Below are positions 51,291 through 62,021 of a stretch of 64,000 nucleotides of DNA, one piece after another. The DNA is from Torreya grandis (Eukaryota; Streptophyta; Pinopsida; Cupressales; Taxaceae), in NCBI GenBank assembly GCA_037957365.1, contig JARHVA010002128.1, positions 1,524,001 to 1,588,000 of the forward strand, given 5' to 3'. The first letter of the stretch is position 1. Each line of letters opens with the position of its first letter. Both the position numbers and the translations under genes were made by a program. The notes below the pieces were generated by a model that saw only the letters and a list, made by a program, of their open reading frames with translations, was not told where the DNA came from and did no database searches.

Positions 51291-51900
51291 TGTTGGTGAA
51301 TGCAAGTTTTTACAATACAACACGTAATGATCAGAGAGTAAGCAATTAATTGAAAAGTAAATTCTAACTAAGTGGTCATCGTAAGTGTTATTATATTATT
51401 AGAGAGTTTTGATTTTAATGTGATATGAGTGTTTGGGCTTAAAGAGATATGTGTTGACAATGGTATTGGCTTAGTATTATAGCCTACCCCTCACTTCACA
51501 ATCCCACAATGATAAAGGTATTAGGTGCTTTATAAATATATACTATTAATGATGTATTTATACATGGCCAGAAAACCAAGTTGACATCTTCTTTAGTGAT
51601 GAAATCCAAGTAGGTAGGCCATGGTAAGACAAATGTTTAAATGCATTCTGAATGTTATGTGATTTGGTAGTGTGTGCAAAAGAGTAAAATAGTGTAACTA
51701 AAATAGTAATTTGAATAACCATTTGTTTATACTATGTGAATTACTCTAAGCATGTAAATAATTCAAAAATAATTATGAATTAATTACTAGTAAATATTTG
51801 TTAATTCCTTGATTAAAAATAGTAAAAAGTTAGTTCAGGGGATAATATATGCAAATGGTATAGAACAAAGTCAATTGGGTTGTTATTATGTAGAAGCAAG
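51291..51900 (-). repeat. Probable partial 5' LTR of the derivative
   Basis: The minus strand ends ATTCACCAACA before the possible primer site and carries a TATA box, CATGTATAAATACATC, at 51554-51562. The right edge coincides with the left edge of the next element's LTR at 51901, so this LTR may be cut there. No partner copy was found to the left. Confidence 0.4.
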
Positions 51901-53281
51901 TGTTTCAGAGAAATTTTGCTTATGTTCTTTATAATAAAGAGAAAAGAAACTTGAGAAGGGTATGGGAGAAAAACCTGATATGTTGTGCACGCATGTGATC
52001 TAGATGGTTTTAGATACTCCTCTTTAGCTTAGGAGGAATGACCTTCAGATAAGAAAGTACTCAGAGAAATGGTTTAATTAGCTATATTGTAGGGTGGATT
52101 ACCTAAAAAGTTATATCCAAGAAGCACGAGCTTCCTTGGAGGCTATCAACCCACACTTTTAAATAATCAAGTTCTGAAAGATAAAGTACTTGCATAAATA
52201 ATAGAAGGTACTAAAATTAAGTACAAAAATTAATTTCTAAAAGAATAGATGAAGTAGAATAATTATAGTAATAAGTGGGTCAATACTAATGTCAAATAGA
52301 TTGGGTATGGTTTAGAAAATAACGTAGGGTTTTGTGATCATGCAGAAGGTTTAAAAATTGGATTTGAGTGAGCTATGGTGGATGAAAATAGCTTGTTATT
52401 TTGTCACATAGTGACCATCGACGGTTGGGGTGACCATCTATGGTTATGGTAACTATCAGTGGTTAGAGTAACCATTGGTGGTTAGGACAAACTATCAATA
52501 GTTAGAGTGACCATTGGTGGTTACTATGGGTTAGGTCTAGTCAAGAAAAATGCTATTTGGATGAGGTCATAGAATGGAGTTCTAAGAGATGGGTTTGGGC
52601 TGGGTTGATTGTGAGATAGAAACAAAGTAATTGAGTGATTGAAAATAGATATTTAGTTTATTGGTTTTTGGTCTAATGAATGGTTTGAAGTGGTGGATCC
52701 CAGAGCAATTTTGGTAAAGTAACGATACTTGGTTGTTGATGGATGGATGGTAGCACTCCAGATCTCTTTCACACTTATTGGTTTGTTAGATCACTAGAAG
52801 AGCACCTTTTCAAGAAAATGTTGATGAAAGAAGCTCTGGCTCTAGATGATTGATTGATTCCTGGATCCAGATTCACTCTCTCCTCCTCTCTCTTTTAGGA
52901 AGGAAGGAGAGGTGAAATAATACATTAACAAGAGGTCTAACTGGTTGTCTAAATTTAGTTCTCACATGCATGGGCTCGCACATGAATTAAATAGTCTAAT
53001 TATAAAAAATAAAGTTGAGTTGAAATGGGTGCTTGATTGTTTAGTTGGTGCAAACCTAACCATCAGTCGTCAACCATGATCATTGATGGTTAGGGTGATC
53101 ATCGACAGTCAAGGGTCTAAGGTTAAAGTTGGTAAAGAGGCTAGTGGGCCAGTTTAATTAGTCAGCTAACTAACTCAAGGTTATGGTCAAATGGTTGGGA
53201 GATGGTCTTTATGAGGTCCTAAGGTGGTCTAGGGGTATTTCGACATATATAACCATTATGTACAGTTTTCTAGTGTCTACA
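51901..53281 (-). repeat. 3' LTR of element A
   Basis: The minus strand starts TGTAGACACTAGAAAAC directly after a polypurine tract and is proposed to end TCTCTGAAACA at 51901. It aligns with 57060-58451 in B and has nearly the same length (1381 and 1392 bp). Homology with B stops at these left edges. The TATA box seen in B is changed to CCTAAAAGA here (about 52893-52899). Confidence 0.7.
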
Positions 53282-54740
53282 TTTTGCCCTTTTTATTTAT
53301 GCACTTTGTATTAGTAAATGGTAAAATAAAAATATAGTGCAGGTTGAAGGTTTGGTTGCCTCGAGCATGGAAGGAGGTGTTCCCTCTCAAATTAGGAAGT
53401 GATGAGGTAAAACTAAATTAGATGCAATTTTGATAAGTGGTGAAGGTAGTGATTGATAGGTTTGGAACTAAAGTGTAAATATGGACATAGAGTGTGACTA
53501 AGTGTGATAGCCAAGATCATGCATTAATTAGGTTGTCACTATTGGTAAAAATTAAAGACTAGAAGGACAAGTGACAAGTGGACCACATGATCGTATGTGA
53601 TGATTGGGCTATACTTATAAACTTAAGTCTCCTAGACAATTTTGCTACTAGAATGACAATTGACAAATAAACCATGTGACTATATGTGATGGTTGGTAAC
53701 ACTCATAAATTCAAGTCTTTTAGATAAGGTTAGTGTTGTCATGGGTATCCAAGGTAGGAAGTGCTCCCGTGAAAACATAATTTGGTTGGGTGCGCAAAGT
53801 ATCACAAGTTCAAAAAACTATTCAACTTGGAAAGTAGTTGGTGTGGTGAAAACAACCAAGGCAAGTTTGTCGTAAAACATGTGAGAGTCAGGCCAAAATG
53901 GCTAGTGGTGAGGTAACATGGTGGTTGGTAGGGTTGGCAGAGAAGGCAATCTCTGATTGGTTGAGTTCTACGAGTGTTATGGTGAAAAAAAAGTTGATTG
54001 AAAATTTGTTAGGCCAGAGGAGGGGAAAACCCCTACTATTCTGACCATTGACGGTCAGGGTTCCTAGGGTCGACCATCAACGGTCAGCCTAACTATCAAC
54101 AATCAGGTGTCAACCCTAAAATGTCATGGTCAAAAAGACCATCAGGGGTCTTATTTGGCTCATTTGAGCATGTGACTGTTGGTGAGAGAATTTAGCATTT
54201 TGTGTAAAAAGAGCTCATGGTGGAGGGTGAGTGATTGGGTGAGTAGTTGAGGTAGATCGAGTTGGACTGAGTGAGCCAAATGTTGGACCATTGAGGATGT
54301 AGTGTGGGCATGGTAGAGGTCAATAGGTTATGGGTCCTTCCTCGATGATGATCAAGAAATGAGGTAGGGGGTGTTGTGAATTTGTATTTCAGTTTCAAAT
54401 GTGTTTATTGATTTGGTAGTTTAGATCCAAATGTGTTGGTTGTTTGATTGTTGGGTGGGGTTGACCTAGGTTTTAGGGTTTTGTGTAGTTTGTGGTTAAA
54501 TTTATAGGCAATATGAAAAAGTGGTTAGGGTAGGGTAGAGGATAGATATTTATAGAAATTTGCAAGGATAGGTGGTGTTTGGGTGGGTTAATGGGGGGTG
54601 TAGGTATTTTTTGGTTGAATGATGGTCATGCACAGTCATCATTGATGGTCATTACCAATCATCGATGGTTGATAAATGACCGTCATAGGTTGGTTTCTTA
54701 ATTGTCAGTGGTCACCATGACCATCGACGGTTGACAAGGG
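52413..54740. repeat. Palindrome clusters of element A
   Basis: Copies of a 14-bp near-palindrome, consensus GACCATCGAYGGTC, occur in four clusters: 52413-52520 (about six, for example GACCATCGACGGTT at 52413), 53055-53115, 54040-54105 and 54625-54740. Neighbouring copies often lie about 18-22 bp apart, linked by AGGGTGACC-like bases. Two clusters are in the LTR and two between the polypurine tract and the PMD region. Confidence 0.85.
53282..53294 (-). other. Polypurine tract of element A
   Basis: The minus strand reads AAAAAGGGCAAAA just before the LTR start TGTAGACACTAG. Confidence 0.75.
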
Positions 54741-55040
54741 GTAGAAATGTTTTTGAAAAGTGTTAACTTTTTTGGAGTTTAGAGTTTAAGATATGAATTA
54801 TTTTAGAATTTAGTGTTGAATGTTTAATTAAAAGTGATGTCAAGGATAATGTTTATGTTTGATTGGTATTAGTTGAAGGTGAATGGTAAATGTCAAGGTC
54901 AAATGTAATGTTGGTGGTTATCAGGTAATTGTTTAAGGTCAGATGTTAAGGTAGTAGTTGTGTTGAAGGGTAATGGGTAGTTATAGTTTATAAGCAAAGT
55001 GTGGTGGTATACTAAGGTTTATTTTTATCAAACTCTGTAG

Positions 55041-56740
55041 GTGAGAGAGTAGATCTAGATGTGAGATTGGGTGCATCAGATCTTTGTGAAGATTCATTGA
55101 GGGATGATTGCATATGATTGGGCTCACATGGAGAAAGTGAGGCTTGGTGCAATGTTGCATTACTAGTGCATGCCATAGGATGCTATGATGATCATGGTGT
55201 TAATCAATAGATGGGATCCCACCATGAATACCTTTCTGCTACCTATAGGTGAGATGATCATCTTACTCGAGGATGTCCATAGGATTATATGGCTACCTAT
55301 ACAAGGTGAGATAATTTATCATATTAAGAGGGAGGAGAGAGATGATTTTATGGAGTTATTGTATGGAGATGACCTCAACTTTGTTAGGTGGCATGTAGGG
55401 GGTTTGGCTATACTCTATTATACCAAAGGGCTAGAGATGATAGGTAGTTGATGATGATGATGATGGTGATATCATGTTTTACCTTACCAGATTCAATCAA
55501 TGAGAAGTTCTCATATTTTTTGTTGGGGGTGTTGGTTGAGATGTTATTGGGTTGCATAGTGTTCATGTGGGCACTCGTATTGTTGGTTTAGATTTATAGG
55601 GAGATGTGGGGATTCTGAGCCCACAAAGAGGTATGGTATTAGCATGGGGTTTGTTTTGCATTATTGGGCATATGAGCACATCGAAGTGTTGTGATTGATG
55701 GGGATACCATGGGAAGGGTATGCTTAGATGGATATTTGAGTAGGATTCATGCACTAGAGATATGATTTTTCCCTTTCAGTACTAGATGGAGGGGTTTATG
55801 ACATTGATTGGTTTAAAGGTGAACTGGATGCCTTGGTTGTTGGAGATGTGATCTGGAGACCCTATGTCAAGTTTATAGAGTGGGCTCACTACAAGAGACA
55901 GACTCTATCCCTATAGATTTATAGATGGATTTTTGGTAGGAGAGAGGGTGAGATATAGCTCATTCTTTTTTATAGGGTCTAGTGACAGTTCAGTCTAGTA
56001 AAGGGTATTTTAGATCCATTCCTGAGATATAGGCTGGAGGATGTAGAGCTACTACTTCCTAAGCCATATCCAACTTAGATTTTCATTAATCATGAGGAGC
56101 TACTAGTTAGGGCCAAGATATATGATTCAGGATTCATAAATGTGTACCCTATGTAGTACCAGGCACTATATGCGAAAGTTAATTTTGGGGGTGATGATGG
56201 TGGTCAATAGGCTATGGATGTTGATCTAGATAGTAGAGGTAGACCTCAATAGGCATAGGTATAGGGAGTTGCCCCATATGTACAGGCATTGACCATAAAT
56301 AGGGATTAGGCATGAGTGACATTAACAATGGCACATGATTTTATGGTAGTACTACAAGGTTAGTTGGTAGTGGCACATGGTTAGTTGGTAATGGCACATG
56401 GTTAGTTGGTTGCAATTATAGGTGAGAGGGACTAGGCTAAAGCTACATTAGCCTTGGTTAACCAAGAGAGGGATTCCCTTAGGTAGGTTAGAGAAGTAGC
56501 ACCTACATGACCATTGATCACTATCCTCATGGCATGGTCTATAGCCATAGTGGAGGAATTTTATTATTATGAGGTCATAGTCTTCAGGTGTTGTCTAAAT
56601 GAGCCCTGATAGTGTGAGTACAAGGCAGGTATGGAAGGTGGTCCTAGCATGGTGACACCAAGTTAGTGGGTTGCTTTTGTAGGTGGACAGGTAGGTACCT
56701 TGAGAGTGTTATAGTAGACAGTGGTGCCCCAAGGTCATAG
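55041..56740 (+). pseudogene. Plant mobile domain (PMD) coding remnant, copy A
   Basis: PMD proteins are plant proteins found in MAIN/MAIL genes and in transposable elements; their biochemical role is unsettled. Here the plus-strand frame, antisense to element A, gives WAHMEKVRLGAML, then LINRWDPTMNTFLLPIGEM and LLEDVHRIIWLPIQGE (the diagnostic N-terminal block). LLGVLVEMLLG, IYREMWGF and FVLHYWAYEHIEVL follow (the WAYEHI block). The C-terminal part from about 56340 is Gln-rich and coil-like, with a 21-bp tandem repeat (VVAHG/VMAHG units) and IIGERD...ATLALVNQERDSLR. The region upstream of 55041 ends TCTGTAG, a possible splice acceptor. Stops include TAGs facing CAG codons in copy B, plus a one-base frameshift near 55630. 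Not functional. Confidence 0.82.
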
Positions 56741-57059
56741 TCTGATATGAGACATTACATATATTGATGTATATGATTTCGATACTAGCCTATGAGCTGA
56801 TGCGATGAGATGTATATTTATTTTGAAAGATAGATTTATATTTTTGTATACATGATGATGTTTATGGTTGATTATAAACTCACGATTTATAGATATGATC
56901 TTTGTCTATTGTTTTTGGCTCATGATTATGATGCTCATGTTGATTATTGATGATGTGATTATTGATTATGGTTATGCTCATGATGATAGGTATATGGATG
57001 ATGATATAGACTCGCCTAGCTAGGCATGTGATGAGATGGCTTTTTGTTTATGCTCAGGA

Positions 57060-58451
57060 TGATATCATTTCTCTTAATTTTTGCTCATTTCTTAATTAAA
57101 GAAGGTAAGAAACTAGTAATAAGGGTGTGGTAGAAGAACTTGATTGTTATGCACGTGTGATCTAGACGAGTGTGGAGAGCTCCTTTTTGTCTTGGAAAGA
57201 TAACCTATAGATAAGAAAACACTACTAAAAGGGGTTTTTATAAAGATAGTAGGGTGGACTTCCTAAAATGAGCTAGATCCAAGAAGCGTGAGATTGTTAG
57301 GAGGGTGTCAATCCACTCTTTGATAACAGTTAAGTTGAAAAAGATAAATATGAAATAATTGCATCAAATAATAGAAAGAAATGAAATGAAATATAAGAAG
57401 AAATAAATTCTTGATAAAGGAAATAAACTAAATATAGCAATAGTAGGTTAATACTATTGCTAAAATAGATCAGGTTAGGTTCAAAAAATTAGGTAGGGGT
57501 CTGTGAATAGGTAAGGATATAAAAAGTTAGATTTGGTTGGGGGTAAGGTGTTGGAAATAACTTATTGTTTCTTTACAAAATGGCCATCAGTGGTTGGGGT
57601 GACCATTGGTAGTTAAGCTGACTGTCGATAGTTGGGTAATTGTTGGTGGTTGAGGGTGACCATCGATAGTTCCTGTGGATTCTAAAGATGCTCATAAAAG
57701 GAGTTGCAGAATGGGTCAATGAGTGGTCTAAGGTTTGTTAAGATTTTTGGAGTTAGAAATTAAGATGTAGAAAGGTCTAATTGGGTCAGGGAGGTTAGAA
57801 ACCAAAACAAAAAAACTAGGATACAAATATACCTATTGCTTACTAAATGGTTGATGGTTGATTGTTGGAGCAATTTTGGTAGAGTAATGGTACTTTACCT
57901 AAAGAGAAATTTTGGTAGAGGTTCCAAGTTCTATTGTAGTTGTTGAATATTTGGAAGGAATACTAGTTGAAAAGCTTAAATACCTGTGTACTAGAATGCT
58001 TGTGATTATGTTCACCTCTTACTCCCCTCCTTTTATAGGAAAAGAGAGATGGAGGATAGAATGTTCTGTAGGAGGTTCGCTTGTTGATTTTGATGCTTCA
58101 TAGTTTTTTAGTAATGGGAAAGGTGAACACATTAAATTGTGTTATGCTAGCTTGTATATAGTTGGTATTTATGTTATATTGAGGAAGATCTTATTGTTGA
58201 TGGTCAACCTAACCATCGACGGTCATGCTGACCATCAACGGTTGAGTGTCTAGAGGTAAAGGGGTTAAGGTGAGTTAAAAGGGTTGGGTTAAGGATTAGT
58301 TAGTAAGTTAGTGAGTTAGTTAGCTTAGTATCTAACTAGACCCAAGGTCTAATGAGTTGGTTAGTTGGTCCAGAAGGGTTAGGTGGTCTTTAAGGGGTCC
58401 CAAACAATTTCAACATCTAGAATTATTGTGTGTGATTTTCTAGTGTCTACA
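57060..58451 (-). repeat. 3' LTR of element B
   Basis: The minus strand starts TGTAGACACTAGAAAATC after a polypurine tract and is proposed to end AATGATATCA. It is collinear with A's LTR. The left flank is CAGGA (57055-57059); its target-site partner would lie outside the window. Confidence 0.7.
58031..58037 (-). promoter_or_regulatory. LTR TATA box of element B
   Basis: The minus strand reads TTTTCCTATAAAAGGAGGGG, a strong TATA box about 415 bp into the LTR, where U3 would end. Confidence 0.65.
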
Positions 58452-58465
58452 TTTTCCTCTTTTTT
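58452..58465 (-). other. Polypurine tract of element B
   Basis: The minus strand reads AAAAAAGAGGAAAA directly before TGTAGACACTAG. Confidence 0.75.
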
Positions 58466-60210
58466 GTTATACAATTTGTGTTAGTAAGATGTAAAAAGAA
58501 AATGGATTATGGTTCAAGGGTCTGGTTATCCTAAGAATGGGAGGAGGTGTTTCCCCTCAAACCAAAAGTTGATGAGGTGAAACCAAAATCAAGTCAAGTT
58601 TTGATAAGTGATTTATGTTGAGTCATGTGGTTGGTGACAAGGGTGGTTGGGCATTTAAATTGAAAACATGCACACAAAATGTGACTAATTGTGATAGCCA
58701 AGATCACACAAAGACAAAGTTGCCATTATTGGTAAAAATAAAGTTGGTTTTATAAGGATTGGTGTTGAGGTAACTGACCCACAATGTTTAGGCATAGTTG
58801 ATCAGGTCATTACTATCAAGTCTCCTAGATAAGGTCGATGTTTTTGTAGGTATCTAAGGTAGGAAGCGCTCCTTTGAAAAACATAAATGGTTTAGTTGTG
58901 TACTAGGTGATGTAAATTTCAAATGTTTAACATGGAAAGGTTGGTCAGTGCAGTAAAAAGGGATTAAGGCAAGGTTGTTACAAAATATGTGATAGTTTGG
59001 GCCAAAATGGCCAACATCAAGGTGGACATGGTTGGGTGGTTGGTTGGTTGGAGAGGGTATTCTAAGATGGTTAGTTTTGGTTTGGTGAAGATGGTACTCT
59101 TCAAAAAGGTGGCATGAAGGTGTTCAGTGCCAAAAAAGCAAATGTTTAGAAAAAAGAAGGTTTTTTTATCATTGACAGTCAATGGTTCCAAAACTTGATC
59201 ATCGACGGTCGAGGGGAACCCTAAAACCATGGAATATAAAAAGTGAAAATGATAATTCATTTTTACTTTTTGCTTTTGACTCCCATAACTTTCATGCTCT
59301 AGGTGATTTGGCATTTTTGGGTGATAGTAAAGTGGCAAGGTAAGGTTGATTGTTGATTGGGTGGTTGTTGATTGGTGGGAGGTGTGTGTTGAGTTGATCT
59401 AGCTAGGACCGAGGATGCAGGGTGGATGAGGATACGGTCGAGTAATAGGATGCGATATTCATCCTTGATAGTGGTTGAGGAATGAGTTATGTGTTGTCTT
59501 AATTTTTTAGATTTATTGATTAAATCATTTTAAAGTTGAATTTTATTATTTTGTGTTTGTTTTGGTAGGGTTTTGGGGGGTTTTCCCTAAATTTAGGTTT
59601 TAGGTGTGATTGGTAAAATGATTAGGTGAAAATCAAAATTGAGGGGGTAGTAGGGTTGGGGATAGGGTAGAAAGTAGGGGTAGATAGTTTATTTATTGAA
59701 TTTTTTTGTTTTGGGTGGGTTTAGGAAGGTAGGTTTAGGTGTTTTTCCATCAACGGTCATACACAGTGACTGTTAGAGATCATACTCAACCATCGATGGT
59801 CAGACTTGAACATCGATGGTCAACTATCGAAGCCAAAAGGTCACTTGACCATCGGTGATCATAGTGACCATCAATGATCAGGTGAATGGTGAAGATGTTT
59901 AATAAAATATGTAGGAAAATAGGTGGGGTTGAAAATGTTTTTAGTGTTTAAAATTTTAAGGGTTGGTTGGAATAGGGCAGCTTTCAAGTAGGAGTGGTGT
60001 GTTGAAATGTTTGTGTGTTAGGGTAGGTGTTTTTTTTTATAAAAGAGTTAAGGCTAGAGCTTAGTTGAAAATGTTGTAGCATTATAAGGGTAGAATTGGA
60101 ATAGGTTAATTTAGGTGTATTTAGGTGTATTTGGGTAAAATGAATGAAGTGAAAGAACATGGGTAATGGTGATTAAAAACTAAGTGTACATGCTAACCTA
60201 AATTCTGTAG

Positions 60211-60618
60211 GCATGAGATTAGATTTAAATGAGGGATCAAGTTCCTTGGATCTTTGTGAATATCCATGGAGAAATGACTGATGATGACTGGACACATATG
60301 GAGAAGGTTAGCCTCAAAGCTATAATACACTATTAGTATGTGTCGTGAGATACATCAATGATTGTGGACCTCATCAAAAGATGGGATCTAGCCATAAATA
60401 CCTTCCTCTTACTGATACGAGAGATGACCATCTTACTTAGAGGATGTTTATAAGATCACATGGCTACCCATTTGAGTGAAGTTGATATACCATATTGAGA
60501 GTGAGGAGAGGGATGAGCATATGGAGCTCATGTATGGTGAGGATCGGGCCCTTGTTAGTTGGCATGCCAGTAGCTTTAGTTACAGGGAATTATACTAGAG
60601 GGATCAAGATGATAGATG

Positions 60619-60705
<87 letters not shown>

Positions 60706-62021
60706 AATGATGATGATGATGGCAGTCTCCTATTTTGCATTATCAAATTCAAGTAGTGGGTGGTTTCTTTATCTATTGTTGGGAGTGTTTGTAGAGATGT
60801 TGCTTGGTAGGATAGTGTTTGGGTGTGTGCTAGTTTCATTAGTTCAGATATATAAGGATTTATGGGGATTTTGAGCTCACTGGTGAAATGGGATCAGTGT
60901 GGGGTTTGTACTTTATTGTTGGGCTTACAAGTATATTAGGGTTTTGAGGTTGATGGGGATATCATGGGAGGGCTATGCCCAAATGGACTTTAGGGTGGGC
61001 TTCATGTGGTGGAGGGGTGCCTATGCACTCACAGGAATTGGAAGAGGTGTGAGGGATATTGACTAGTTTAGGGATGCATTGGATGGATTGGTTATGGTGG
61101 ATGTGGTTTGGAGGTAATATGTCAGTTTTTTAGGTGGACTCACAACACTTGACATACATTGTCATTTCAAATCTAGAGATGGATCTACAAGAGGAGAGAG
61201 GGTGAGACTGAGCTCATCCCATTTGATAGAGTTCAAAGGTAGTTCAGCCTAGTGCAGGGAATTATAGATCCATTCTCAAGGTATAAGGGGAGGATGTTGA
61301 GTTTTTGCTTCTCGAGCCATAGCTAGAGGAGGTGGTCCTAGATCACAAGGATATTCCTGTTAGAGCAAGGGTTGATGATGTCAGATTTATCAATGGCTAT
61401 GTAGCATGATATTAGGCCCTTTATGTAGCAGTGAATTTTAGGTGGGATGATGGGGGCCAGTAGGCTATGGATGTGGATCTAGTTGGTGGGGGTCTATATG
61501 TATAGGTATAGGGAGGTGGCCCAGATGGATAGGTAGGGGTAACATTGGCCACTGTGTAGGCACAAATTACAATGTTATCAAGGTAGGTGGACACATTACA
61601 AGGCTAGATTATGACATTACAAGGTTAGGTTGCCACCATGATAGGTGAGAGGGATCAGGCCAAGACCTCACTAGGCTTGGTGACCCAAGAGAGGGATACC
61701 TTGAGACAGAGGGTAGGAGCAATGATCGCACTAGTAAGACCACTAGGTACCATCCCTATGACATGGTACTTGATCACAGTGGAGGAGTTGAGGTATTATG
61801 AGGCCATAGTTCTGACATAGTATCCTAATCAGCCTCGATGGGGTGAGTACAGAGCCAGCATAGTAGGTGGGGCAATTGTAGCAACTTCATTTCAGTGGGC
61901 CACTTCGATGGGTGGACAGGTAGGCATCCCAAGAGGACATGCACTAAATGGTAGTGGTAGTGTAGGCAGGGCTAGTGGTAGTGTAGGTAGGACCAGTGGT
62001 AAGGGTGCCCCAGGGGCATGA
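60211..62021 (+). pseudogene. Plant mobile domain (PMD) coding remnant, copy B
   Basis: Collinear with copy A. Codons line up from just after a possible splice acceptor (CTAACCTAAATTCTGTAG, ending at 60210): WIFVNIHGEM, DDDWTHMEKV, DLIKRWDLAINTFLL. A frameshift follows near 60440. An in-frame run of ATG codons (60623-60721) precedes WFLYLLLGVFVEMLLG, LVSLVQIYKDLWGF, FVLYCWAYKYIRVL and SWEGYAQMDF. The end of the PMD reads FDRVQR.FSLVQGIIDPF near 61230. A Gln-rich, coil-like tail (TLQG repeats, MIGERDQAKTSLG, LVTQERDTLRQRVGA) and a Gly/Ser-rich end lead to a TGA at 62019-62021. The tail is better preserved than in A. Stops and the frameshift make it non-functional. The minus-strand frame giving a Ser run here is a shadow. 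Confidence 0.82.
60621..60721. repeat. (TGA/ATG)n trinucleotide microsatellite
   Basis: About 33 triplets with one interruption (ATA near 60704). In the PMD frame they read as 27 ATG codons, one ATA and five ATG. Copy A has five ATG codons at the same place (55451-55466). Confidence 0.96.

Larger units (their letters stand above)
51901..57059 (-). mobile_element. Ty3/gypsy element A, 3' part, with antisense PMD gene
   Basis: Element A is read on the minus strand. Present are its 3' LTR (51901-53281), polypurine tract, a 3' non-coding region with palindrome clusters, and an antisense PMD coding remnant. It stops at 57060, where element B's LTR begins. A and B are collinear at an offset of 5.13-5.18 kb over the LTR, polypurine tract, palindromes and PMD region. 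I infer that B inserted into A, so A's pol would lie beyond the right end of the window. A also has an 89-bp direct repeat (53559 and 53648) absent from B. Confidence 0.7.
57585..59885. repeat. Palindrome clusters of element B
   Basis: Same motif as in A, in four collinear clusters: 57585-57672, 58195-58250, 59165-59215 and 59750-59885. The best copy, ACCATCGATGGT at 59789-59800, is a perfect 12-bp palindrome. Two clusters lie in the LTR and two in the 3' non-coding region. Confidence 0.85.

Noticed and set aside
60576..60839. Minus-strand frame with a long Ser run as a Ser-rich protein.
   Set aside because: It is the reverse reading of the ATG-triplet microsatellite; the plus-strand frame matches PMD on both sides.
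51901..62021. The 5.15 kb repeat as a simple tandem segmental duplication.
   Set aside because: Homology starts and stops at LTR-like edges, each unit has its own polypurine tract, and B continues into integrase while A is interrupted at B's LTR edge. Nesting of two elements of one family explains this better, although I cannot see the other side of B.
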